Below, one piece after another: positions 1 to 6,133 of a stretch of 6,600 nucleotides of DNA (the first letter of the stretch is position 1; each line of letters begins with the position of its first letter). Under the pieces are notes generated by a model. The model saw nothing but the letters and a program-made list of their open reading frames with translations, searched no databases and was not told the origin of the DNA. The position numbers and the translations under genes are program-made. The DNA lies in assembly GCA_947467405.1 (NCBI GenBank), contig CANIIN010000153.1:1-6600 (forward strand). Reading direction: 5' to 3'. The DNA is from Betaproteobacteria bacterium (GTDB lineage Bacteria; Pseudomonadota; Gammaproteobacteria; Burkholderiales; SG8-39).

Positions 1-1
1 C

Positions 2-2602
2 GGGCCGGATTCGGCTGGCGCCAATCCGGGGCCGGCTGCCTACCGGCGCGGCGGGCCGCTGACGGTAACCGACGCCAATGTGATGCTGGGCCGCATCCAG
101 CCGCCTTGTTTTCCGCCCCTCTTCGGGCCGGACGGCAATCTGCCGCTGGATGGCGAGCGCGTGCGGCAGGCCTTTGTGCAACTGGCCGGCGAGATCAATG
201 ATGGGCGTTCGCCGGAACAGGTGGCGGAAGGTTTCATCGAGATCGCCGTGGGCAACATGGTGCGCGCCATCAAGCACATCTCGGTGCAGCGCGGCTACGA
301 CGTCACCGACTACGCGCTGTGCTGCTTCGGCGGCGCCGGCGGCCAGCACGCCTGCCAGGTCGCCGATGAACTGGGCATGACGCGCGTGTTCATCCATGCC
401 CTGGCTGGCGTGCTGTCGGCCTATGGCATGGGGCTGGCCGATCAGGTGGCGATGCGCCAGCGATCGCTGGAGTTGCTACTCGGCGAGGCGAACATGATGG
501 TTCTTGAGGCGGCAGCGCGCGAGATCGATGCCGAGGCGCGCCAGGCATTGCGTGAGCAGGGCGTCGACGCGGCGCGCATCACCTCACGCATCCAGGTTCA
601 TCTCAAGTACGACGGCACCGATAGCGCGCTGCCGGTGGCGATGGGGACATTGCACGACATGACGGCGCGCTTCGATGCGCTGTATCGACAGCAATTCGGT
701 TTCCTGATGCCGGGCCGTGCGCTGATCGTCGAGGCGCTGTCGGTGGAGGCCAGCGCAGCCAGTCACGCCGAAGGGCAAAGCGTGTCATCCGTCGGTGGTG
801 CGATCGGCGTGCCGGCGACCCCGGAGAGCGTGCGCCTGTTCTGCGCCGGCCAGTGGCGTGACGCGCCGCTGTACCGCCGCGAGCAACTGGCGCCGGGGTT
901 CTCGATGATGGGGCCGGGCGTCATCGTCGATGCCCATGCCACGACGGTGGTGGAACCCGGGTGGAAGGCGACCATCACGGCGTTGAACCACCTGGTGCTG
1001 GAGCGCGTTGTTGCTCGCCAAGCGATGACGGCCCTGGGCACGGCCATCGGATTAAAAGTGGATCCGGTGCGGCTGGAAATCTTCAACAACCTGTTCATGT
1101 CCATGGCCGAGCAGATGGGCCTGCGGCTGCAGAACTCCGCGCACTCGGTGAACATCAAGGAGCGGCTGGATTTCTCCTGTGCGCTGTTCGACGCGGCCGG
1201 CAACCTGATTGCCAATGCGCCGCACATCCCGGTGCACCTGGGGTCGATGGGCGAATCGGTGCGCGCGGTGATCGAGCAGAACATCGGGCGCATCAAGCGC
1301 GGCAATGTCTACATGCTGAATGCGCCCTACAACGGCGGCACGCATCTGCCGGACATCACGGTGATCACGCCGGTGTTTGGCGAGCAGGAGAGCGACGGCA
1401 TCCTGTTTTTTGTGGCGTCGCGCGGCCATCACGCCGACGTGGGCGGCATCACGCCGGGGTCGGTACCGCCGTTCTCGACCTGCGTGGACGAGGAGGGCAT
1501 CCTCATCGACAACTTTCTGTTGGTGGAGGGCGGGCGCTTCCGCGAAGCGGAGACGGTCGCGCTGCTGTCTTCCACGACGCATCCGGCGCGCAACATCGCG
1601 CAGAACCTCGCCGACCTGCGCGCGCAGATCGCCGCCAACGAGAAGGGCGCGCAGGAGTTGCGGCGCATGGTGGCGCAGTTCGGGCTCGATGTGGTGCAGG
1701 CCTATATGGGGCATGTGCAGGACAACGCCGAGGAGGCGGTGCGCCGCGCCATCGGCCGGTTGAAGGACGGGCAGTTCGACATGTCGCTGGATAACGGTGC
1801 GGTGATTCGCGTGAAGATCACTATTAACGCCGACCGGCGCGGCGCGACCATCGACTTCACCGGCAGCAGCGCGCAGCGGCCCGACAATTTCAATGCACCG
1901 GCCTCGGTGGCCATGGCGGCGGTGCTGTATGTGTTTCGAACCCTGGTGAATGACGACATTCCGTTGAACGCCGGCTGCCTGCGTCCGCTGCGCGTGGTGT
2001 TGCCGGAGGGCAGCATGCTGCGCCCGCATTACCCGGCGGCGGTGGTGGCGGGCAATGTCGAGACCTCGCAATGCATCACCGACGCGCTGTACGGCGCGCT
2101 GGGCGTGCTGGCCGGTTCGCAGGGCACCATGAACAACTTCACCTTCGGCAATGCGCGTCACCAGTACTACGAAACCATCGCCGGCGGCGCCGGCGCAGGA
2201 CCCGGCTTCGCCGGCGCCGACGCGGTGCAGACGCACATGACCAACTCGCGCATGACCGACCCGGAGGTGCTGGAGTGGCGCTATCCGGTGCGACTGGAGA
2301 GCTTTGCCATCCGGCGCGGTTCGGGCGGCAGCGGACGCTGGGCGGGCGGCGACGGCGTGGTACGGCGGCTGCGTTTTCTGGAACCGATGACCGCGGCCAT
2401 CCTGTCGGGGCATCGCAGCGTGGCGCCAGTGGGCATGGCGGGCGGCGGGGATGGGTTGACCGGCCATAACAGCGTGATTCGCGCCGGTCAGGATGCGGCG
2501 GCGCAAGCCCTGGGTGCGGGCGCCGAGGTGGCCATGCAGTGCGGCGATGTGTTCGTCATCGAGACACCGGGCGGTGGCGGATTCGGCGAACCCGCTGCGT
2601 GA
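2..2602 (+). CDS. HyuA-HyuB fusion, hydantoinase/5-oxoprolinase family (5' partial)
   Basis: The family carries out ATP-dependent opening of cyclic amides such as 5-oxoproline or hydantoins; acetone and acetophenone carboxylases are relatives. The frame is open from base 2, and its first 26 residues (GPDSAGANPGPAAYRRGG onward) match a conserved HyuA stretch, so the GTG at 80 is internal and the true start lies upstream. In window residue numbers, HyuA with its C-terminal domain covers about 1-345, including FGGAGGQHA at 109-117. HyuB starts near 354 (DPVRLEIFNN) and includes GHHADVGG (475-482), GNVETSQ (684-690) and the Gly-rich end PGGGGFGE. Full single-chain members have about 1200-1300 residues; 866 are visible, so the N-terminal ATP-binding part is missing here. 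No frameshift is seen. Having both halves in one chain resembles 5-oxoprolinase, but many family members have other or unknown substrates, so the substrate is left open. A convergent gene ends 24 bp downstream. Confidence 0.93.
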   Translation, partial: GPDSAGANPGPAAYRRGGPLTVTDANVMLGRIQPPCFPPLFGPDGNLPLDGERVRQAFVQLAGEINDGRSPEQVAEGFIEIAVGNMVRAIKHISVQRGYDVTDYALCCFGGAGGQHACQVADELGMTRVFIHALAGVLSAYGMGLADQVAMRQRSLELLLGEANMMVLEAAAREIDAEARQALREQGVDAARITSRIQVHLKYDGTDSALPVAMGTLHDMTARFDALYRQQFGFLMPGRALIVEALSVEASAASHAEGQSVSSVGGAIGVPATPESVRLFCAGQWRDAPLYRREQLAPGFSMMGPGVIVDAHATTVVEPGWKATITALNHLVLERVVARQAMTALGTAIGLKVDPVRLEIFNNLFMSMAEQMGLRLQNSAHSVNIKERLDFSCALFDAAGNLIANAPHIPVHLGSMGESVRAVIEQNIGRIKRGNVYMLNAPYNGGTHLPDITVITPVFGEQESDGILFFVASRGHHADVGGITPGSVPPFSTCVDEEGILIDNFLLVEGGRFREAETVALLSSTTHPARNIAQNLADLRAQIAANEKGAQELRRMVAQFGLDVVQAYMGHVQDNAEEAVRRAIGRLKDGQFDMSLDNGAVIRVKITINADRRGATIDFTGSSAQRPDNFNAPASVAMAAVLYVFRTLVNDDIPLNAGCLRPLRVVLPEGSMLRPHYPAAVVAGNVETSQCITDALYGALGVLAGSQGTMNNFTFGNARHQYYETIAGGAGAGPGFAGADAVQTHMTNSRMTDPEVLEWRYPVRLESFAIRRGSGGSGRWAGGDGVVRRLRFLEPMTAAILSGHRSVAPVGMAGGGDGLTGHNSVIRAGQDAAAQALGAGAEVAMQCGDVFVIETPGGGGFGEPAA

Positions 2603-2626
2603 TTCAGCACAGCAGACGCTGCCAGT

Positions 2627-3019
2627 TCAGCGCACGTGCCAGTGCAGGCCGAAGCCGTGTCGCGGCGGGTAGTTCAACTGCCAGCCCCAGTAGCCTGGCC
2701 ACATCGGGCGGCTATAGAAAAACGGCGAATAGAACGGATCGGAATAAAACGGATCCTGGCGCCGCGCGCGCAGTTCGCGCTGGCGTTCGCGGGCCTCACG
2801 CGCGGCCTGCGCATCGGCTTCGGCGATCTCGCGCTGCACCTGGGCGTTGATGGCCTCGGTTTGCGTCGCAGGCGACGGCGTGGATGGCTCCAGTCGTGCC
2901 AGTTGCGCCGCGCTCATGCGTTCGATGCGCGGATGGCCGCGCGCGTCGCGCTCGGGCGGCGTGCTGGTGCAGCCCGTGGTCAGCAGTGCGGTCAGCAGTG
3001 CGGTCAGCAGCGCAGCCAT
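2627..3019 (-). CDS. Putative lipoprotein with aromatic-rich C-terminal tail
   Basis: No family is recognised. From the ATG at 3019 the product has 130 residues. It begins with a short hydrophobic signal made of three ALLT repeats and a lipobox-like TTGC, with Cys17 as the probable lipidated residue. Then come a Pro/Arg-containing stretch (18-52), a charged Ala/Glu/Arg-rich segment (53-88) likely to form a helix or coiled coil, and a tail (89-130) rich in Tyr, Phe and Trp that starts with the near-repeat DPFYS DPFYS PFFYS. The start is uncertain. An in-frame ATG at 3073 would add 18 residues, including an Arg that would suit a signal peptide, and a GTG at 3037 would add six. No start has a clear ribosome binding site. 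Codons upstream of 3019 (cta, aga, gtt) are less typical of this GC-rich window, and a strong dyad lies there, so the short form is preferred. The likely location is the periplasm or outer membrane; the role is unknown. Confidence 0.6.
   Translation of the reverse strand: MAALLTALLTALLTTGCTSTPPERDARGHPRIERMSAAQLARLEPSTPSPATQTEAINAQVQREIAEADAQAAREARERQRELRARRQDPFYSDPFYSPFFYSRPMWPGYWGWQLNYPPRHGFGLHWHVR
2979..3014. repeat. Three tandem 12-bp repeats
   Basis: The unit gtcagcagtgcg occurs at 2979-2990 and 2991-3002, and a third copy with two changes (gtcagcagcgca) at 3003-3014. On the minus strand each unit encodes the four residues ALLT in the hydrophobic core of the lipoprotein signal peptide. 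Because the unit is a multiple of three, gain or loss of a copy would keep the frame and only lengthen or shorten the core. Confidence 0.9.
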
Positions 3020-3042
3020 TGTCGTGAAAATTGTCACGACAA
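3019..3042. promoter_or_regulatory. 24-bp near-perfect dyad, candidate operator or 5' hairpin
   Basis: Arms TTGTCGTGA (3019-3027) and TCACGACAA (3034-3042) are perfect 9-bp inverted repeats around AAATTG. The AATT at the centre is itself symmetric, so 11 of the 12 base pairs of the dyad match. The right part also contains a smaller palindrome, TTGTC-AC-GACAA (3031-3042). It lies immediately upstream of, and touches, the short-form start of the lipoprotein, and about 190 bp before the SDR gene. The symmetry suits a dimeric repressor site; in RNA it could fold next to the lipoprotein start. There is no T-run that would make it a terminator. No regulator gene is present in the window to pair with it. 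Confidence 0.55.
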
Positions 3043-3079
3043 CCGATCTCGGCGGACAGGCTAGAATCGACATGTCGCC

Positions 3080-3108
3080 AGCATACGCCGGCGGCATTTT
3101 TCGGTCAG
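3080..3108 (-). promoter_or_regulatory. Possible sigma-70 promoter for the lipoprotein gene
   Basis: Reading the minus strand, CTGACC (3103-3108) and TATGCT (3080-3085) are separated by exactly 17 bp and each matches four of six consensus bases. Transcription would start near 3073, leaving a leader of about 50 nt containing the 3019-3042 dyad if the ATG at 3019 is used, or almost no leader for the ATG at 3073. This is a weak match that could arise by chance. Confidence 0.3.
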
Positions 3109-3177
3109 CCCCGGGGCAACGCCGCCGAGTTGACGCAGCACACACTCGCCGGAAGGGCGGGCGTGCAGGTGAAGCAG

Positions 3178-3200
3178 AGGCATTCCATATCGAATGGCCT
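3178..3200 (+). other. Small imperfect hairpin ahead of the SDR gene
   Basis: AGG-CATTC (3178-3185) pairs with GAATG-G-CCT (3192-3200) around a 6-base loop, with one unpaired G at 3197. It ends 17 nt before the SDR ribosome binding site. It could influence translation of the operon, or it could be incidental. Confidence 0.3.
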
Positions 3201-3217
3201 TGGTATCGACACAACAA

Positions 3218-3223
3218 AAGGAG
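3218..3223 (+). promoter_or_regulatory. Strong ribosome binding site of the SDR gene
   Basis: AAGGAG lies 6 nt before the ATG at 3230. It selects this start over the in-frame ATG at 3194, which would add 12 residues and has no such site. Confidence 0.85.
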
Positions 3224-3229
3224 AGGCAG

Positions 3230-4054
3230 ATGAGCAATTCACTATTCGGACTCGAGGGCAAGAATGCGCTGGTCATCGGTGGCGGGCAGGGGATGGGCGA
3301 GAGCACGGTCATGCAACTGGCCAATGCCGGCGCCAACGTCACGGTGCTGGATCTCGAACTGCCGCGCGCCGAAGCCGTCGCCGCCAGGGTCAAGGCGCTG
3401 GGACGCAAGAGCTGGGCTGTTTCCGCCAACGTGCTGGATGATGCCGCGCTGAAGGCCGTCATTGCCAAGGTGGACGCCGACATGGGTGGCATCGACGCCA
3501 TGGCCAGCATCATCGGCATGGCCGGCTGGAGCAGGCTGGTCGACATGACCGAAGAGTTCTGGGACATGGATCAGAACCGCAACGTGCGCTATTTCTTCAT
3601 CGCCGCCCGCGAAGTCGCCAAGACCATGCTCAAGCGCAAGAAGCCTGGCTCCATTGTCTGCATCACCTCCATCGACGGCGTGCGCAGCGCGCCGTACCAC
3701 GCCTCGTACGGCGCGGCCAAGGCCGGGCTGGTCAGCCTGGTGAAATCCATGTCGATCGAATGGGGCGAAGCCGGCATCCGCGTCAACGCCGTGGCGCCGG
3801 GCGCCATCGTCACGCCGCGCATTCCGGTTGGCGATGAAGTTCGCGAACGGGCGATGACCAAGGGCGTGCCCATGCACAGGCGCGGCACGACCGACGATAT
3901 CGGCAAGGCGGCGCTGTTCTTCCTGTCGGCGCAGTCGAGCTATGTGACGGGGCAGACGCTGGCCGTCGATGGCGGCTATCTGGCCGCGGCGCTGCTGGAT
4001 TACGAAGCCATCATCAACAGCATGCAGCCCGGCGGCACGCTGGGCGTGAAGTAA
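3230..4054 (+). CDS. SDR-family NAD(P)-dependent oxidoreductase
   Basis: This is a 274-residue classical short-chain dehydrogenase/reductase, a cytoplasmic enzyme that interconverts alcohols and ketones. It has a Rossmann nucleotide site GGGQGMG (17-23), an acidic Asp41 after the second strand that favours NAD(H), catalytic Asn118, Ser147, Tyr160 and Lys164 (SYGAAK), and the RVNAVAPG segment (184-191). The Ser-Tyr spacing of 13 is the family norm. Two sites differ from consensus: Ile16 replaces the usual Thr of TGxxxGxG, and SIIG (93-96) stands where NNAG is usual. The tail after DGGY (247-250) extends 24 residues to GTLGVK. It is probably the first gene of an operon with the nuclease (44 bp away) and the Bug protein. 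The substrate cannot be told; beta-ketoacyl reductase-like or sugar/steroid-type dehydrogenases share this fold. Confidence 0.93.
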   Translation: MSNSLFGLEGKNALVIGGGQGMGESTVMQLANAGANVTVLDLELPRAEAVAARVKALGRKSWAVSANVLDDAALKAVIAKVDADMGGIDAMASIIGMAGWSRLVDMTEEFWDMDQNRNVRYFFIAAREVAKTMLKRKKPGSIVCITSIDGVRSAPYHASYGAAKAGLVSLVKSMSIEWGEAGIRVNAVAPGAIVTPRIPVGDEVRERAMTKGVPMHRRGTTDDIGKAALFFLSAQSSYVTGQTLAVDGGYLAAALLDYEAIINSMQPGGTLGVK

Positions 4055-4098
4055 CCAACGGTTCCAACGGAATCCGGTCAACTGTTGAACGTCCGCCG

Positions 4099-4938
4099 AT
4101 GAACTGCGGACTGTGGAATCGGCGCGGCGGCCCGGCAGCATGGGCCGTCGCGTTTGTTTTGGCGCTCCTGTGTCATGGCAGCGCCTGGGCGTGGGGCGAG
4201 GAGGGGCATTCCATCGTCGCCGAGATCGCGCAGCGGCGCCTGAACGACAAGGCGGCGGCGAAGGTCGCCGCCCTCCTCGGCAAGGGTGTCAGTCTCGCCT
4301 CGGTGTCTACGTGGGCCGACGACGTTCGCGTCAAGCGCAGCGACACCTACAACCGGCATTTCGTCGATATCCCGCTCGCGGTCGATGCGTACGATGCCGC
4401 GCGCGATTGCCGGCCGGCGCCGCGCGGCGACTGCGTGGTGGCCGAGGTCGATCGCCTGGTCGCCACCCTGCGCAGTCCGACCGCCACGCCGGCGCAGCAG
4501 CGCGAGGCGCTGCAGTTCCTGGTGCACTTTGTTGCCGACCTGCATCAGCCCATGCATACGCTGCAGGAGGACCGCGGCGCCAACGATGTGCCGGTGCGCC
4601 TGTACGTCGATCCGCGTCGCCGCGAACGGCGCGTCACCAACCTGCACGCGGCCTGGGATTTCGGACTCATCCACGTGTACTTCTACAGTTGGGGTAGTTA
4701 TGTCGATTTTCTCGAGACGCGCTGGCTGCCGGGCCGCGACGCCGGGTTGCTGGCGCGCGGCAGCGTCGTCGACTGGGTGAATGAGGCGCATGCCAAGGCT
4801 CGCCCGGCCTATGCGGTGCAGCGTGGCGCCGACCTCGACAACGCGTATATTGCAGCTGCGCGCGAGGCGATCGATCATGCGCTGGGTGCGGGCGGATTGC
4901 GCCTGGCGCGGTTGCTGAACGAGGTGCTGGGCAATTGA
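4099..4938 (+). CDS. Secreted S1/P1-type zinc-dependent nuclease
   Basis: This family hydrolyses single-stranded DNA and RNA, often with 3'-nucleotidase activity, using three zinc ions. The protein has 279 residues, normal for the family. Residues 1-31 form a signal peptide ending in AWA, so export to the periplasm or outside is likely. Cleavage there puts Trp32 at the mature N-terminus, as the family needs for zinc binding. By comparison with nuclease P1, all nine ligands are visible: Trp32, His37, Asp74 (in STWADD), His87, His143, Asp147, His153 (in VHFVADLHQPMH), His183 and Asp187 (in NLHAAWD). Cys104 and Cys112 could form a disulfide. The protein therefore looks active. No clear ribosome binding site precedes the ATG, so translation may depend on the upstream SDR gene. 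The Bug gene follows after 40 bp. Its tie to the metabolic neighbours is unclear; nucleotide or phosphate scavenging is an inference. Confidence 0.94.
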   Translation: MNCGLWNRRGGPAAWAVAFVLALLCHGSAWAWGEEGHSIVAEIAQRRLNDKAAAKVAALLGKGVSLASVSTWADDVRVKRSDTYNRHFVDIPLAVDAYDAARDCRPAPRGDCVVAEVDRLVATLRSPTATPAQQREALQFLVHFVADLHQPMHTLQEDRGANDVPVRLYVDPRRRERRVTNLHAAWDFGLIHVYFYSWGSYVDFLETRWLPGRDAGLLARGSVVDWVNEAHAKARPAYAVQRGADLDNAYIAAAREAIDHALGAGGLRLARLLNEVLGN

Positions 4939-4964
4939 GGCGACAGACGGCGGACGTCATCACA

Positions 4965-4971
4965 AAGGAGG
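4965..4971 (+). promoter_or_regulatory. Strong ribosome binding site of the Bug gene
   Basis: AAGGAGG lies 7 nt before the ATG at 4979 and favours that start over the in-frame ATG codons at 4988 and 5012. It suggests high expression of the binding protein compared with the preceding nuclease, which has no such site. Confidence 0.85.
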
Positions 4972-4978
4972 GCAGGAC

Positions 4979-5977
4979 ATGAACAGGATGAGTGCGGGAA
5001 CGTTGTCACCGATGCGCGGTCTGGTGCGCCTGGCGGCGGGTGTGATGCTGGCATTGTTGGCCGCGACGGCCGGCGCGCAGCAATGGCCGGCGAAATCCGT
5101 GCGTCTGGTTGTGCCGTTTCCGGCCGGCGGGGCCACCGATATCCTGGGGCGCATCGTCGCCGCCGAGATGTCGCAGGCCTACGGACAGAGTTTCGTGGCC
5201 GACAACCGCGGCGGTGCGGGCGGCAACATCGGCGCAGCCGAGGTCGCCAAGTCGGCGCCCGACGGCTATACCATCCTGATGGGCACGCCCGGCACGCAGT
5301 CGATGAACCAGTTCCTGTATTCCAGCATGCCCTACGACACCGAGCACGATTTCGCGCCGGTGAGCTACGTGGCCATGGTGCCGAACGTGCTGGCGGTGAG
5401 CCCGTCGCTGGGCGTGAAGAACGTGAAGGAACTGATCGACCTGGCGCGTGCCAAGCCCGGCACGGTCAACGTCGCCTTTCCCGGCAACGGCACGTCGGGT
5501 CACATGGCCGCCGAACTGTTCAAGTCCATGGCCAAAGTGGAACTGCAGATGGTGCCGTACAAGGGCAGTGCGCCGCTGATCCAGGACATGTTGGGTGGAC
5601 GCATCCAGATGGCCATCGACAATCTGCCGCCGTACATGCCGCACATCCAGTCGGGCAAGCTGCTGGCGCTGGCCATCGGCACCAAGGACCCGTTCGCCGG
5701 GTTGCCCGGTGTGCCGACCATCGGCGCGACGGTGCAGGGCTTCGAGGCCTCGTCGTGGTTCGTCATCATGGCGCCGGCGAAAACGCCGGAGGCCATCGTC
5801 CGCAGCCTCTCGTCCGAGATCGACAAGTCGCTCAAGCGGCCTGCGATGCTGGACAAGCTCAAGACGCTTGGCGCGGTGGCGGTGGGTGGTACGCCCGAAC
5901 AGCTGGGCGCCTTCCTTGTCGCGGAAACGAAGAAATGGCGCGAGGTCATCAAGGCGTCGGGCGCCAAGCTGGAATAG
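4979..5977 (+). CDS. Bug/TctC-family tripartite tricarboxylate transporter substrate-binding protein
   Basis: This is a periplasmic solute receptor of the Bug family, whose members bind carboxylates, amino acids or related small molecules. It has 332 residues, close to the usual 320-330. The signal peptide has a basic start (Arg13, Arg17), a hydrophobic core and a cleavage site after AGA (33), giving a mature protein that starts QQWPAKSVRLVVPF. Family hallmarks are PFPAGGATD (46-54), DNRGGAGGNIGA (75-86), PDGYTIL (94-100), VPYKGSAP (192-199) and DMLGGRIQMAID (203-214). No TctA or TctB membrane partner is visible, so it may be an orphan receptor or use a transporter elsewhere, as is common for this expanded family in Burkholderiales. 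It appears to be the last gene of the SDR-nuclease-Bug operon, with a hairpin 24 bp downstream. The ligand is not predictable from sequence. Confidence 0.95.
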   Translation: MNRMSAGTLSPMRGLVRLAAGVMLALLAATAGAQQWPAKSVRLVVPFPAGGATDILGRIVAAEMSQAYGQSFVADNRGGAGGNIGAAEVAKSAPDGYTILMGTPGTQSMNQFLYSSMPYDTEHDFAPVSYVAMVPNVLAVSPSLGVKNVKELIDLARAKPGTVNVAFPGNGTSGHMAAELFKSMAKVELQMVPYKGSAPLIQDMLGGRIQMAIDNLPPYMPHIQSGKLLALAIGTKDPFAGLPGVPTIGATVQGFEASSWFVIMAPAKTPEAIVRSLSSEIDKSLKRPAMLDKLKTLGAVAVGGTPEQLGAFLVAETKKWREVIKASGAKLE

Positions 5978-6000
5978 CGCAAAGATTAAGGATTCACTGA

Positions 6001-6035
6001 ACAAGGGGGCGCATTTTCGAAACTGCGCCCCTTGT
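6001..6035 (+). terminator. Stem-loop, probable terminator of the operon
   Basis: The arm acaagggggcgca (6001-6013) pairs with tgcgccccttgt (6024-6035) along 12 bp with a single unpaired G, around a 10-base loop. It starts 24 bp after the Bug stop codon and sits between two genes on the same strand. The sequence after it (atatcccc) lacks a true T-run, so termination may be weak or factor-assisted, or the stem may protect the mRNA 3' end. Confidence 0.6.
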
Positions 6036-6070
6036 ATATCCCCCACGTCAGAGGGAAGCTTGTCCGGGTG

Positions 6071-6107
6071 TTTTCATTTTCAGGACTTAATCAGCGCTTC
6101 CTTAAAT
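6071..6107 (+). promoter_or_regulatory. Possible promoter of the ABC binding-protein gene
   Basis: This is an AT-rich patch in an otherwise GC-rich window, between the hairpin and the next gene. TTTTCA (6077-6082) and TTAAAT (6102-6107) each match four of six sigma-70 consensus bases, but their 19-bp spacing is longer than ideal. The position fits a fresh start of transcription for the gene at 6134. Confidence 0.25.
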
Positions 6108-6133
6108 TGACCGGGGTGTGATTCGGGGGCGGC

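Noticed and set aside
1052..2506. Long minus-strand open frame of 484 codons opposite the HyuB part
   Set aside because: The plus-strand frame matches a conserved enzyme throughout. The minus frame gives a His/Arg/Ala-rich low-complexity protein with no recognisable domain, typical of a mirror frame in GC-rich coding DNA.
80..2602. GTG at 80 as the start of the first gene
   Set aside because: The frame upstream to base 2 encodes a conserved HyuA segment, so the gene simply continues beyond the window edge.
3062..3067. TAGAAT on the plus strand as a -10 element for the SDR operon
   Set aside because: No acceptable -35 hexamer lies 16-18 bp upstream; the nearest TTGTCA (3031-3036) is 25 bp away.
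3130..3135. TTGACG as a -35 element for the SDR operon
   Set aside because: It matches five of six bases, but no -10-like hexamer occurs at the right distance in the GC-rich sequence after it.
4055..4075. Short direct repeat CCAACGG-TT-CCAACGG and a 6-bp hairpin just after the SDR stop
   Set aside because: Too short to separate from chance; no T-run follows, and the next gene is only 44 bp away, so a terminator is unlikely.
3242..4141. Minus-strand open frame of 299 codons opposite the SDR gene
   Set aside because: It overlaps the whole SDR gene, is rich in His, Arg and Ala, and has no family features; it is a shadow of the SDR codons.
5006..6046. Minus-strand open frame of 346 codons opposite the Bug gene
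   Set aside because: It is composed of His/Arg/Gly-rich residues, has no domain, and mirrors a well-supported binding-protein gene.
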